A stretch of DNA of 10,777 nt from Propionibacteriaceae bacterium. Lineage in GTDB: Bacteria; Actinomycetota; Actinomycetes; Propionibacteriales; Propionibacteriaceae. The notes below the pieces were generated by a model. That model made no database searches, was not told where the DNA came from, and saw nothing but the letters and a program-made list of their open reading frames with translations. Below are positions 1-7,069 of the stretch, piece by piece. The stretch's first letter is position 1. Every line of letters begins with the position of its first letter. Both the position numbers and the translations under genes were made by a program. The DNA lies in assembly GCA_025923975.1 (NCBI GenBank), contig JAICEV010000087.1, positions 1 to 10,777 of the forward strand, given 5' to 3'.

Positions 1-237
1 CTCGTGGCTGTGGGGCTCAGCGCCACTTCGCGGGCGAGCTCGTTGACACGTAGGCGCTGCTCGGGCTGGCGATAAATGGCCCAGAGGAGGTCGTACCAGC
101 CGAGGTCCGGCAGGCCGGGCCCCATGGAGGTCGCGGCTGATGCGCCGGGTGACCAGGGCATGCGCAGTCAGGAACGAAAACTCCGCATGGTCGGAATTTT
201 GAGTACGAGGGCTGCCGGACCCTGGCTCAGCTGGCAC
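1..237 (-). pseudogene. MarR-family transcriptional regulator, frameshifted, 5' part only
   Basis: The minus strand encodes the N-terminal part of a MarR-type winged-helix regulator, but in two frames. A frame that can open at GTG (235-237) gives a linker and then AHALVTRRISRDLHG, typical of MarR dimerisation helix 1. It then runs into nonsense. From about position 119 the next frame gives GLPDLGWYDLLW and LRVNELAREVALSPTAT, the classic helix 2 to DNA-binding helix region. Removing one G from the minus-strand GGGGCCC run (positions 117-123) joins them into an uninterrupted MarR sequence. The second frame alone starts at ATG 161 or 125 and lacks helix 1. The gene continues beyond position 1, so the recognition helix and wing are not visible. 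It diverges from fdhA, which suggests it regulates that gene (inference). The break could be a real mutation, a sequencing or assembly indel, or less likely ribosomal slippage on GGGG. Confidence 0.7.
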
Positions 238-242
238 GAGGG

Positions 243-294
243 CTCGCGCGAGAATGGGTTCGGTGGTGCGGCCGGGTGAGGTGGGGCATGTGCC
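243..294. promoter_or_regulatory. Candidate operator palindromes between marR and fdhA
   Basis: Two short inverted repeats sit in the divergent marR/fdhA spacer: CTCGCGCGAG, a perfect 10-base palindrome at 243-252, just 5 bases before the proposed marR GTG, and GGCATGTGCC at 285-294 (4-base arms around TG). MarR proteins bind palindromes in such spacers, so these are reasonable operator candidates, but short GC palindromes are common by chance in this DNA. No convincing -10/-35 pair was found for either gene in the spacer. Confidence 0.25.
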
Positions 295-352
295 AGGCCG
301 GAAGTCGACTGGATAGCGCAGCTGGCGGGTTCACAGGTAGCGAGGAGGCCAA

Positions 353-1567
353 ATGTCAGGTAACCGCGGCGTCGCGTATATGGGGCCAGGAAAGGTCGAG
401 ATAGTCGATCTGGACTACCCGGAATTCACGGTCAAAGATGGACCAGGGGTCAACCCTGCCAACGTTGGTCGCAAAGTCTCACACGGGGCAATTCTGAAGT
501 GCGTGTCAACCAACATCTGTGGCAGCGATCAGCATATGGTGCGGGGCCGGACCACGGCGCCGGCTGGGCTGGTGCTCGGCCACGAGATCACTGGCGAGGT
601 CGTCGAGGTGGGGCCAGATGTGGAGTTCATCAAGACCGGTGATTTGTGCTCGGTACCGTTCAACATTGCCTGCGGCCGTTGTCGGAACTGTAAGGAAGGC
701 AAGACCGGGGTCTGTCTGAATGTCAACCCTGATCGTCCGGGTTCGGCGTATGGGTATGTGGATATGGGTGGTTGGGTCGGCGGTCAAGCAGAGTATGTGC
801 TGGTGCCGTATGCCGACTGGAACCTGTTGAAGTTCCCGGACAAAGATCAGGCAATGGCCAAGATCCTCGATCTCACCATGCTGTCCGACATTTTCCCCAC
901 CGGATTCCACGGCTGTGTCACCGCCGGTGTGGGGCCTGGCTCAACGGTCTATATCGCCGGCGCCGGGCCGGTCGGGCTGGCGGCCGCCGCCTCGGCGATG
1001 CTGCTGGGTGCGGCAGCTGTGATCGTCGGCGACCTCAACACCGAGCGGTTGGCGCACGCCCGCAGCTTTGGATGCGAGACGATTGATGTTTCTCAGGGCA
1101 ATCTGAAGGATCAGATCGTTCAGATCCTCGGAGAGCCCGAGGTGGACGCGGCCGTTGACGCCGTTGGTTTCGAAGCCCGCGGCCAAGCGCCCGATGCCCC
1201 CGAGACACCTGCCGCGGTGCTGAATACGGTGATGGAGGTTACCCGGGCCGGCGGCAAGATCGGCATTCCCGGTCTCTACGTCACAGGCGACCCAGGCGCT
1301 GTGGATGAGGCTGCCAAAGAGGGATCGTTGTCCATCCGGATCGGCCTGGGCTGGGCTAGATCCCATGAGTTCGTCACTGGCCAATGCCCAGTGATGCGCT
1401 ACAACCGGCAGCTGATGATGGCGATTCTGCATGATCGGGTGCAGATCGCGAAGGCGGTGAACGCGACCCCGATTTCGCTGGACGATGCACCGCAGGGCTA
1501 CGCCGACTTTGACAAGGGTGCGGCCAAGAAGTACGTCTTGGATCCACATGGTCTGATCAACGCATAA
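353..1567 (+). CDS. fdhA: Formaldehyde dehydrogenase, glutathione-independent (zinc, NAD-linked)
   Basis: A 404-residue medium-chain zinc alcohol dehydrogenase closely resembling Pseudomonas putida formaldehyde dehydrogenase, which oxidises formaldehyde to formate with tightly held NAD and no glutathione. Catalytic zinc ligands are C56 (NICGSDQH), H77 (GHEITGE) and D179 (LSDIFPTG). Structural zinc ligands are C107, C110, C113 and C121. All sit exactly 10 residues after their P. putida equivalents. The Rossmann motif GAGPVGLAAA begins near residue 203. The 10-residue offset comes from extra residues in the N-terminal segment around 24-43 (VKDGPGVNPANVG). AGGAGG at 343-348 lies 4 bases before ATG and fixes the start. 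The divergent MarR gene is the likely regulator, and a GlcG/HbpS-like gene follows 137 bases downstream. The enzyme is expected in the cytoplasm. Assignment is firm, although some relatives dismutate aldehydes or take other short aldehydes and alcohols. Confidence 0.93.
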   Translation: MSGNRGVAYMGPGKVEIVDLDYPEFTVKDGPGVNPANVGRKVSHGAILKCVSTNICGSDQHMVRGRTTAPAGLVLGHEITGEVVEVGPDVEFIKTGDLCSVPFNIACGRCRNCKEGKTGVCLNVNPDRPGSAYGYVDMGGWVGGQAEYVLVPYADWNLLKFPDKDQAMAKILDLTMLSDIFPTGFHGCVTAGVGPGSTVYIAGAGPVGLAAAASAMLLGAAAVIVGDLNTERLAHARSFGCETIDVSQGNLKDQIVQILGEPEVDAAVDAVGFEARGQAPDAPETPAAVLNTVMEVTRAGGKIGIPGLYVTGDPGAVDEAAKEGSLSIRIGLGWARSHEFVTGQCPVMRYNRQLMMAILHDRVQIAKAVNATPISLDDAPQGYADFDKGAAKKYVLDPHGLINA

Positions 1568-1579
1568 TGGCGGCCCCGC

Positions 1580-1723
1580 ATGCGAATGTGGCTTTTCGGT
1601 TGGATTGCGCATTGGTTCATCTGGGCGTCCCGACGTCTGCTGCGCCGGGACCCGGTTTGGTTCTACATCGACGGCATCGAATTAAGTGAGAAGGGAGAAA
1701 TCACATGGGTGACATCAGCTTGA
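1580..1723 (+). CDS. Possible 47-residue tryptophan-rich membrane-associated micro-protein
   Basis: This short ORF between fdhA and the GlcG-like gene begins MRMWLFGWIAHWFIWASRR, a strongly hydrophobic W/F/I-rich segment, followed by a basic stretch and DPVWFYIDGIEL. Its codons end mostly in G or C as in the neighbouring genes, and W/F/I richness is unusual for a chance frame in GC-rich DNA. Against it, there is no clear ribosome site before ATG 1580 or the alternative ATG 1586, it overlaps the next gene by 19 bases, and I do not recognise the family. It is in the same frame as fdhA and begins just after the fdhA TAA, so it might also be a decayed fragment or coupled reading. No function is proposed. 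Confidence 0.3.
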   Translation: MRMWLFGWIAHWFIWASRRLLRRDPVWFYIDGIELSEKGEITWVTSA

Positions 1724-2106
1724 CGCAGGCGCAGGCCCTGGTCGATGCGGCACAACAGAAGGCAGCCGAGATCGACACCTTGATGAACATCGCGGTCGTC
1801 GATACCGGCGGGAACCTGAAGGCCTTTGCCCGCATGGACGGTGCCTGGCTAGGCAGCATCGACATCTCGATCAGGAAGGCGCGGACCGCGCGCTTCTTCG
1901 ACATGAACACCGGAGACCTCGGCGCCGCATCACAACCGGGCGGCTCGCTATACAACATCGAAGTCTCCAACGGTGGACTGATCACCTTCCCAGGCGGCAT
2001 CCCGCTCAGGCTCAACGGCGAGGTCGTGGGAGGAATCGGCGTCAGCGGAAGCAGCGTAGAAAACGATCACACCGTCGCCGAAGCCGGAGCCAACGCACTG
2101 ACCTAA
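1705..2106 (+). CDS. GlcG/HbpS-like (DUF336) heme-binding-family protein
   Basis: A 133-residue single-domain protein of the GlcG/HbpS/PduO C-terminal (DUF336) family, close to the usual length. Visible family features are the N-terminal helix beginning LTQAQALVDAA, the strand-turn VVDTGGNLKAFARMDGA at 31-47, the basic helix IRKARTA (56-62), the PGGIPL loop (96-101) and GGIGVSGSSVENDH (109-122). Members form compact oligomers; some bind heme or corrinoid and some are redox sensors, but many have no known role. AAGGGAG at 1691-1697, 7 bases before ATG, supports the start. There is no signal peptide, unlike secreted HbpS of Streptomyces, so it should be cytoplasmic. Its position after fdhA suggests an accessory or stress role in aldehyde metabolism (inference). 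The specific ligand cannot be read from the sequence. Confidence 0.85.
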   Translation: MGDISLTQAQALVDAAQQKAAEIDTLMNIAVVDTGGNLKAFARMDGAWLGSIDISIRKARTARFFDMNTGDLGAASQPGGSLYNIEVSNGGLITFPGGIPLRLNGEVVGGIGVSGSSVENDHTVAEAGANALT

Positions 2107-2144
2107 TCAAGCACCGGCGACACTGGGGATCGGCAGCCACGACG

Positions 2145-2156
2145 TAGGGTCTTGCC
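2145..2156 (+). promoter_or_regulatory. Candidate -10 element for a leaderless SIMPL-gene transcript
   Basis: TAGGGT at 2145-2150 matches the actinobacterial -10 pattern TANNNT and ends 6 bases before ATG 2157, so transcription would begin at or next to the start codon. The same bases (TAGGG) could instead act as a weak ribosome-binding site 7 bases from ATG; the sequence does not decide between them. No good -35 is visible. Confidence 0.35.
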
Positions 2157-2813
2157 ATGACCGAACCCACTGGGCTTGCTCCGCTGGCGACCGTACGCGG
2201 CGAGGCTCAGCTGGAGGGCCCACCGGATCTGGCAACAATCACGCTGACGCTGCACGCGTCCGCGGATACGTCCGAGCGAACTCGAGCGCAGCTCGCCAAA
2301 GGGTCCGCCGCGGTGGCGGACCTGCTGCAGCGGTTCGAAGCGGCTTTGGAGCGATCCAGTACCAGCGGGGTCCGGGTCTTTCCGATCTTCAACCGACGCA
2401 CCCCCGCCAAGATCACGGGCTACCAGGGCACGTTCGCTACCGAGGTCGTCGTCGAAGACTTCGAGTCGCTATCGCCGCTGCTACTGGCATTCACCGAGCT
2501 GCCCAATAGTCAGATCGATGGTCCCTGGTGGTCGCTGCGTCCTGACAATCCGATGTACCGCGAGGCACGACTGGCCGCCATCGCCGACGCTCGTCGGCGT
2601 GCTGATGACTACGCGGCCGCATTCGGTACCAGCGTGGCCGATTTGGTGGAGGTCTCGGACCTGAACACCGGTTTCGGCGGCGGCGCGCGGGAAATGCGGG
2701 CATTTGCCATGGGGAAGGCTGCCGACGACGCCGCCTTTGAGTTTGAGCCGGCCAGGCAGAGCGTCTCAGGTCAGGTGACGGTCCGATTCAGTCTGAAGAC
2801 CGTCTCACTCTGA
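2157..2813 (+). CDS. SIMPL-domain (DUF541) protein, cytoplasmic form
   Basis: A 218-residue protein made almost entirely of one SIMPL/DUF541 domain. It opens with the family pattern of a small beta strand (ATVRGEAQLEGPPDLATITL), followed by an alpha helix with SERTRAQLAKGSAAVADLL, the ITGYQGTFATEVVVEDFESL strand-helix unit, the helix REARLAAIADARRRADDYAAAFG (split here only by length: residues about 135-157), and the closing strand SVSGQVTVRFSL. SIMPL proteins are found in many bacteria and have been linked to oxidative stress and outer-surface functions, but their biochemical activity is unknown. Most described members carry a signal peptide or lipobox. None is present here, so this one is probably cytoplasmic. 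It lies 50 bases after the GlcG-like gene and 79 bases before pyc. A TAGGGT box suggests it may have its own start site. Confidence 0.85.
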   Translation: MTEPTGLAPLATVRGEAQLEGPPDLATITLTLHASADTSERTRAQLAKGSAAVADLLQRFEAALERSSTSGVRVFPIFNRRTPAKITGYQGTFATEVVVEDFESLSPLLLAFTELPNSQIDGPWWSLRPDNPMYREARLAAIADARRRADDYAAAFGTSVADLVEVSDLNTGFGGGAREMRAFAMGKAADDAAFEFEPARQSVSGQVTVRFSLKTVSL

Positions 2814-2880
2814 GCAGGATCACGCAGACCAGCTACCTGCATCGGCAAAGCACTGTCTCGCTGCGGTAACAAACTCTCGG

Positions 2881-2892
2881 TAGATTCAACCC
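2881..2892 (+). promoter_or_regulatory. Candidate -10 element for a leaderless pyc transcript
   Basis: TAGATT at 2881-2886 fits TANNNT and lies 6 bases (CAACCC) before the pyc ATG at 2893. No purine-rich ribosome-binding sequence exists in the preceding 25 bases, so leaderless translation is the simplest explanation for this start. No convincing -35 box is present. Confidence 0.5.
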
Positions 2893-5800
2893 ATGTTCGC
2901 CAAGGTGCTGGTCGCCAACCGCGGTGAGATCGCTGTCCGGGCCTTCCGAGCCGCGTACGAGCTGGGCGTGAAGACGGTCGCGGTATTCCCCTATGAGGAC
3001 CGTAACGCTGTGCACCGGATCAAGGCGGATGAGGCGTACATGATCGGCGAGCGTGGCCATCCGGTACGCGCTTACCTGGACATCGCAGAGATCATCCGGG
3101 CCGCTAGGGAGTCCGAGGCCGATGCGATCTACCCCGGCTATGGATTCTTGAGCGAGAATCCTGGCCTGGCCCAGGCCTGTGACGAGGCAGGCATCATCTT
3201 CATCGGTCCGCCCGCCGGAGTTCTCGAACTCGCCGGCAACAAGGTCCGTGCCATCGAAGCAGCCAGGGCCGCTGGCGTGCCCACCCTCAAGTCGACACCT
3301 CCTTCGGCAGACCTTGATGAGCTGGTGCCCGGCGCCGAGGAAATCGGCTTTCCGGTGTTCGTCAAGGCAGTCGCCGGCGGCGGCGGTCGCGGTATGCGCC
3401 GGGTCGATGACCCCAAGATGCTTCGGGAATCCATAACTGCAGCAATGCGCGAGGCTGAAGGTGCCTTCGGCGATCCCGCTGTGTACATCGAGCAAGCCGT
3501 TGGGCGCCCGCGGCACATCGAGGTACAGATCCTTTCCGACACGCAGGGCCACACCATCCATCTGTTCGAGCGTGACTGCTCGGTTCAGCGGCGGCACCAG
3601 AAGATTGTTGAGATAGCGCCCGCGCAGAACATCTCGACCGAGTTGCGGGAGGCGTTGTGCCGTGACGCGGTGCGCTTCGCCGAGTCGATCAACTTCTCAT
3701 GTGCGGGAACTGTTGAGTTCCTGGTGGAAACTGAAGGACAGCGTGCGGGTCAGCACGTCTTCATCGAGATGAATCCTCGGATCCAGGTTGAGCACCCGGT
3801 CACCGAAGAGATCACCGACGTTGATCTTGTGCAGGCCCAGATGCGCATTGCCGCCGGGGAGAGTCTGAGCGATCTTGGTCTGGCCCAGGATGTGATCACG
3901 ATCAATGGTGCGGCACTGCAGTGCCGGATCACGACCGAGGACCCGGCGAACGGCTTTCGGCCCGACACCGGCACCATCACTGCCTACCGCTCCGCCGGTG
4001 GTGCGGGCGTACGCCTCGACGGTGGCACCATCGACATCGGGGTGGAGATCAGCGCGTACTTCGATTCGTTGCTGGTCAAGCTCATCTGCCGCGGCCGGAC
4101 ATTCGAGCAAGCGGTGGCTCGGGCTCGGCGGACCTTGGCTGAGTTCCGGATTCGCGGAGTCAGCACCAACATTCCTTTCCTGCAATCGGTTTTGGAGGAT
4201 CCAGACTTCATTGCGGGCGATATCTCGACCTCCTTCATTGACGAGCGACCCGACCTGCTGACAGCCCATGCTCCGGCGGACCGCGGTACCAAGCTGTTGC
4301 GCTGGCTGGCTGAGGTAACGGTCAACCAGCCGCATGGCCCGGCACCAACGCAGCTCGACCCAGGCGTCAAACGCCCAACCGGCGTCGATCTCAACGTCCC
4401 GTCGCCCCCGGGCTCGCGGCAGCGTCTTCTTGATCTTGGTCCGGAAGCCTTCGCTGCCGACCTGCGGCAACGGGTCCCGATTGAGGTCACCGACACGACC
4501 TTCCGCGACGCCCATCAGTCGTTGTTGGCTACCCGGGTCCGTACCAAAGACCTCCTCAGGATCGCGCCATACGTCGGCCGGATGACGCCGGAACTGCTGT
4601 CGGTCGAATGCTGGGGCGGGGCGACCTATGACGTAGCGCTCCGCTTCATTGCCGAGGATCCGTGGGAACGCCTCGCCGCGCTGCGCTACAACATGCCGGG
4701 CCTGTGCCTGCAAATGCTGCTACGCGGTCGCAACACGGTTGGCTATACGCCATACCCGACCAAGGTCACGACCTCCTTCGTGGCCGAAGCTGCCGAGGTT
4801 GGCATCGACATCTTCCGGATCTTCGATGCGCTCAACGACGTCGAGCAGATGCGTCCAGCGATCGAGGCGGTACGCGAGACCGGCAGCACCATTGCCGAGG
4901 TGGCTCTGTGCTACACCGGCGATCTGAACTCACCGGCTGAGGATCTCTACACGCTCGACTACTACCTGCGTTTGGCCGAGAAGATCGTGAACGCAGGGGC
5001 GCACGTACTCGGGATCAAGGACATGGCCGGCCTGCTGCGCCCACCAGCGGCCCGGAAGCTCGTCCCCGCGCTGCGAGACAACTTTGACCTGCCGGTGCAC
5101 TTGCATACCCACGACACCGCAGGTGGTCAGCTTGCGACCTTGCTGGCTGCCATCGATGTAGGAGTCGATGCGGTTGACGTGGCCAGCGCCCCGATGGCCG
5201 GGACGACCAGCCAGGTGCCGGCCTCGGCCCTGGTGGCAGCGTGCGCGAACACCGAGCGGCCGACCAACCTCGATCTGCGCGCCGTGATGGAGCTGGAACC
5301 GTACTGGGAGGCTGTGCGCAAGGTGTACGCGCCCTTCGAGTCAGGGTTGCCCAGTCCGACGGGCCGGGTCTACGACCACGAGATCCCCGGTGGGCAGCTT
5401 TCCAACCTCCGCCAGCAGGCGATCGCTCTCGGGCTGGGGGAGAAGTTTGAGCAGATCGAGGCGATGTACACCGCAGCGAATGCCATTCTGGGCAGGCCGC
5501 CCAAGGTCACCCCGTCGTCGAAGGTGGTCGGTGATCTGGCACTTCACCTGGTCGCGGTCGGCGCGGACCCGGACGACTTCGCTGAGAACCCGCAGAACTA
5601 CGACATTCCGGATTCAGTGATCGGCTTTCTCAATGGGGAATTGGGCGATCCGCCTGGCGGCTGGCCGGAGCCATTCCGGACCAAAGCGCTGCAGGGGCGT
5701 ACCGTGCCAATCCGCGATGTGGAGCTCTCACCAGAGGATTCAGCTGATCTTGATGACAAGGGCCAGGTCCGGCAGGCCACATTGAACCGCCTGCTGTTTC

Positions 5801-6297
5801 CTGGGCCGACCAAGGAGTTCCTGGCGAACCGAGCAACCTACGGCGACGTCGCCCGGCTCAACACTCTCGACTTCCTCTACGGGTTGCAGCCTGGCCAGGA
5901 GCATCTCGCCAAGATCGGTAAAGGTGTCAGCCTGATTCTCGGGCTGGCGGCCATCGGTAACGCCGACGAACGCGGTATGCGCACCGTGATGTGTACCCTC
6001 AACGGGCAGTTGCGGCCGCTCCGAGTGCGTGATAAGTCGATCAAGGTCGATGTCAAGACTGCCGAACGCGCGGATCCCAGCAAGCCGGGCCATGTCGCCG
6101 CTCCGTTCGCCGGGGTGGTGACCGTCACCGTCAACGAAGGCGACACGGTCGAGGCCGGTGCGACAGTAGCAACCATCGAAGCCATGAAGATGGAGGCCGC
6201 CATCACCGCGCCGGTTTCGGGTGTGGTACAGCGATTGGCGATCGCAGTAGTGCAGCAGGTGGAGGGCGGCGACCTCTTGATCGTCATCGCGGTCTAA
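2893..6297 (+). CDS. pyc: Pyruvate carboxylase, full-length single chain
   Basis: A 1134-residue biotin enzyme that carboxylates pyruvate to oxaloacetate with ATP and bicarbonate, replenishing the TCA cycle and feeding gluconeogenesis. The biotin carboxylase domain (about 1-450) has the ATP-grasp glycine loop GGGGRGMR (162-169), K158, and catalytic EMNPRIQVEHPVTEE with E292, N294 and R296. The carboxyltransferase domain (about 525-800) shows TDTTFRDAHQS (metal-ligand D539), the carbamylated lysine K709 in GIKDMAG, and metal histidines H738 and H740 in HLHTHD. The K-to-H spacing equals that of the Rhizobium etli enzyme, and T873 matches its catalytic threonine. A PYC/OADA segment follows, and the biotinyl domain carries AMKME with biotinyl K1099. 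All parts are intact and length is normal for an alpha-4 enzyme. Transcription probably ends at the palindrome over its stop codon. Biotinylation needs BirA from elsewhere. Confidence 0.98.
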   Translation: MFAKVLVANRGEIAVRAFRAAYELGVKTVAVFPYEDRNAVHRIKADEAYMIGERGHPVRAYLDIAEIIRAARESEADAIYPGYGFLSENPGLAQACDEAGIIFIGPPAGVLELAGNKVRAIEAARAAGVPTLKSTPPSADLDELVPGAEEIGFPVFVKAVAGGGGRGMRRVDDPKMLRESITAAMREAEGAFGDPAVYIEQAVGRPRHIEVQILSDTQGHTIHLFERDCSVQRRHQKIVEIAPAQNISTELREALCRDAVRFAESINFSCAGTVEFLVETEGQRAGQHVFIEMNPRIQVEHPVTEEITDVDLVQAQMRIAAGESLSDLGLAQDVITINGAALQCRITTEDPANGFRPDTGTITAYRSAGGAGVRLDGGTIDIGVEISAYFDSLLVKLICRGRTFEQAVARARRTLAEFRIRGVSTNIPFLQSVLEDPDFIAGDISTSFIDERPDLLTAHAPADRGTKLLRWLAEVTVNQPHGPAPTQLDPGVKRPTGVDLNVPSPPGSRQRLLDLGPEAFAADLRQRVPIEVTDTTFRDAHQSLLATRVRTKDLLRIAPYVGRMTPELLSVECWGGATYDVALRFIAEDPWERLAALRYNMPGLCLQMLLRGRNTVGYTPYPTKVTTSFVAEAAEVGIDIFRIFDALNDVEQMRPAIEAVRETGSTIAEVALCYTGDLNSPAEDLYTLDYYLRLAEKIVNAGAHVLGIKDMAGLLRPPAARKLVPALRDNFDLPVHLHTHDTAGGQLATLLAAIDVGVDAVDVASAPMAGTTSQVPASALVAACANTERPTNLDLRAVMELEPYWEAVRKVYAPFESGLPSPTGRVYDHEIPGGQLSNLRQQAIALGLGEKFEQIEAMYTAANAILGRPPKVTPSSKVVGDLALHLVAVGADPDDFAENPQNYDIPDSVIGFLNGELGDPPGGWPEPFRTKALQGRTVPIRDVELSPEDSADLDDKGQVRQATLNRLLFPGPTKEFLANRATYGDVARLNTLDFLYGLQPGQEHLAKIGKGVSLILGLAAIGNADERGMRTVMCTLNGQLRPLRVRDKSIKVDVKTAERADPSKPGHVAAPFAGVVTVTVNEGDTVEAGATVATIEAMKMEAAITAPVSGVVQRLAIAVVQQVEGGDLLIVIAV

Positions 6298-6336
6298 TCG
6301 GATCTGGCCGCTCGCGCATGCGTCTAGTCCGATTAG
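6294..6336. terminator. Palindrome spanning both stop codons, probable bidirectional terminator
   Basis: CTAATCGGA (6294-6302) and TCCGATTAG (6328-6336) are perfect 9-base inverted repeats separated by 25 bases. The left arm contains the pyc TAA and the right arm the minus-strand TAA of the convergent gene. The loop also contains the self-complementary CGCATGCG. There is no T-run, which is usual for terminators in high-GC actinobacteria. Confidence 0.6.
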
Positions 6337-6989
6337 CTGGCCCAGAAACCAACCAGATCAGGCACTGGCCGCCCCAGCGAGGCGGCGACCTGCGCCCAGG
6401 GCACAAAGCCATCCAGCCAGCTGGTCAGGGCGTTGATCATTTCTCGCTGCTCTTCGGTTTTGATGTCTTGGATTGCCGACCGATAGGCCGCCGCCATCGC
6501 GAGGGCCTTGTGATGCGGGTGCCAGCCAACGGTCAGACCCTGCACCGGGACCAGATTGAGGCTCATCGTGCTGTTGAGCAAGTGCCGTAGCCCTACCGAG
6601 GCCGAGACCCCGCCACGCGCCAGCGCAAAGTCAAGATCATCAAGCGACTGCGGGGTCAAGCTCATCCGCGTCGAGCCCCAGGCGATGCCCTGAACGAGGG
6701 TCTCGAGTAGCCGCCAGGTAGCGCCGGCCCGCTCCGGCGGCACGTACGCGCCGGCCAACAACACCTCGACGTCGTGCGGCTCCGGCTGCGTTGGCGAGAT
6801 CACAGGCGTCCCCGGCACACGCTTGAAGATGGGTCCCAGTTTGGACAGCAGCCCGCCGCGACCCACCTCTGCCGGCGGAGCGAAGGCCCGGCGTGCCACC
6901 TCACGCAAGTGCTCGGCGACTTGGGGAGACGCACCGAACATGCCGCGAACCTCCTCGATGCCAACGGCATACAAGCGAAGCTCACCCAT
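6333..6989 (-). CDS. Conserved actinobacterial-type hypothetical protein
   Basis: A 218-residue soluble protein beginning MGELRLYAVGIEEVRGMFGA. I do not recognise an assigned function. It has a leading beta-strand/helix segment (1-35), a proline-rich middle (about 55-75, PVISPTQPEPHDVEVLL), a helix around YVPPERAGATWRLLETL, the element SLDDLDFALARGGV, and a C-terminal helical end rich in tryptophan (LTSWLDGFVPWAQVAASLGRP). No signal peptide or membrane segment is present. The frame stays open to ATG 7077-7079, but ATG 6987-6989 is preferred: the 30 upstream residues look like noncoding translation, and the longer version would overlap the divergent small gene at 7070. A GTG at 6996-6998 is also possible. 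No strong ribosome site is visible. It converges on pyc. The sequence pattern resembles uncharacterised single-copy proteins of high-GC Gram-positives. Confidence 0.75.
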   Translation of the reverse strand: MGELRLYAVGIEEVRGMFGASPQVAEHLREVARRAFAPPAEVGRGGLLSKLGPIFKRVPGTPVISPTQPEPHDVEVLLAGAYVPPERAGATWRLLETLVQGIAWGSTRMSLTPQSLDDLDFALARGGVSASVGLRHLLNSTMSLNLVPVQGLTVGWHPHHKALAMAAAYRSAIQDIKTEEQREMINALTSWLDGFVPWAQVAASLGRPVPDLVGFWAS

Positions 6990-7057
6990 GCCTGCCACGG
7001 TAATCCAGCGGGAAGCAGGACGCGGCCCTTTCGTTCTGAGAGGTGTTTGGCGCGTCC

Positions 7058-7069
7058 TATCCTGGGCCC
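7058..7069 (+). promoter_or_regulatory. Candidate -10 element for a leaderless small membrane-protein transcript
   Basis: TATCCT at 7058-7063 matches TANNNT and ends 6 bases (GGGCCC) before ATG 7070. There is no ribosome-binding sequence upstream. The spacing is the same as at pyc and the SIMPL gene. The 80-base spacer 6990-7069 would also have to hold the promoter of the divergent hypothetical gene, for which no clear box was seen. Confidence 0.5.

Noticed and set aside
76..279. Plus-strand 67-residue ORF
   Set aside because: It lies opposite the MarR gene, has low-complexity Gly/Arg/Pro content and no family resemblance.
941..1612. Minus-strand 223-residue ORF across fdhA
   Set aside because: It is antisense to a certain gene; its composition (Arg/His/Gln-rich) is that of a shadow frame in GC-rich DNA.
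1565..1723. Stop-codon read-through from fdhA into the micro-ORF
   Set aside because: They share a frame, but fdhA already ends at the normal family length and there is no read-through signal.
2833..4713. Long minus-strand ORFs (254 and 338 residues) under pyc
   Set aside because: Both are complements of intact pyc domains with no recognisable motifs.
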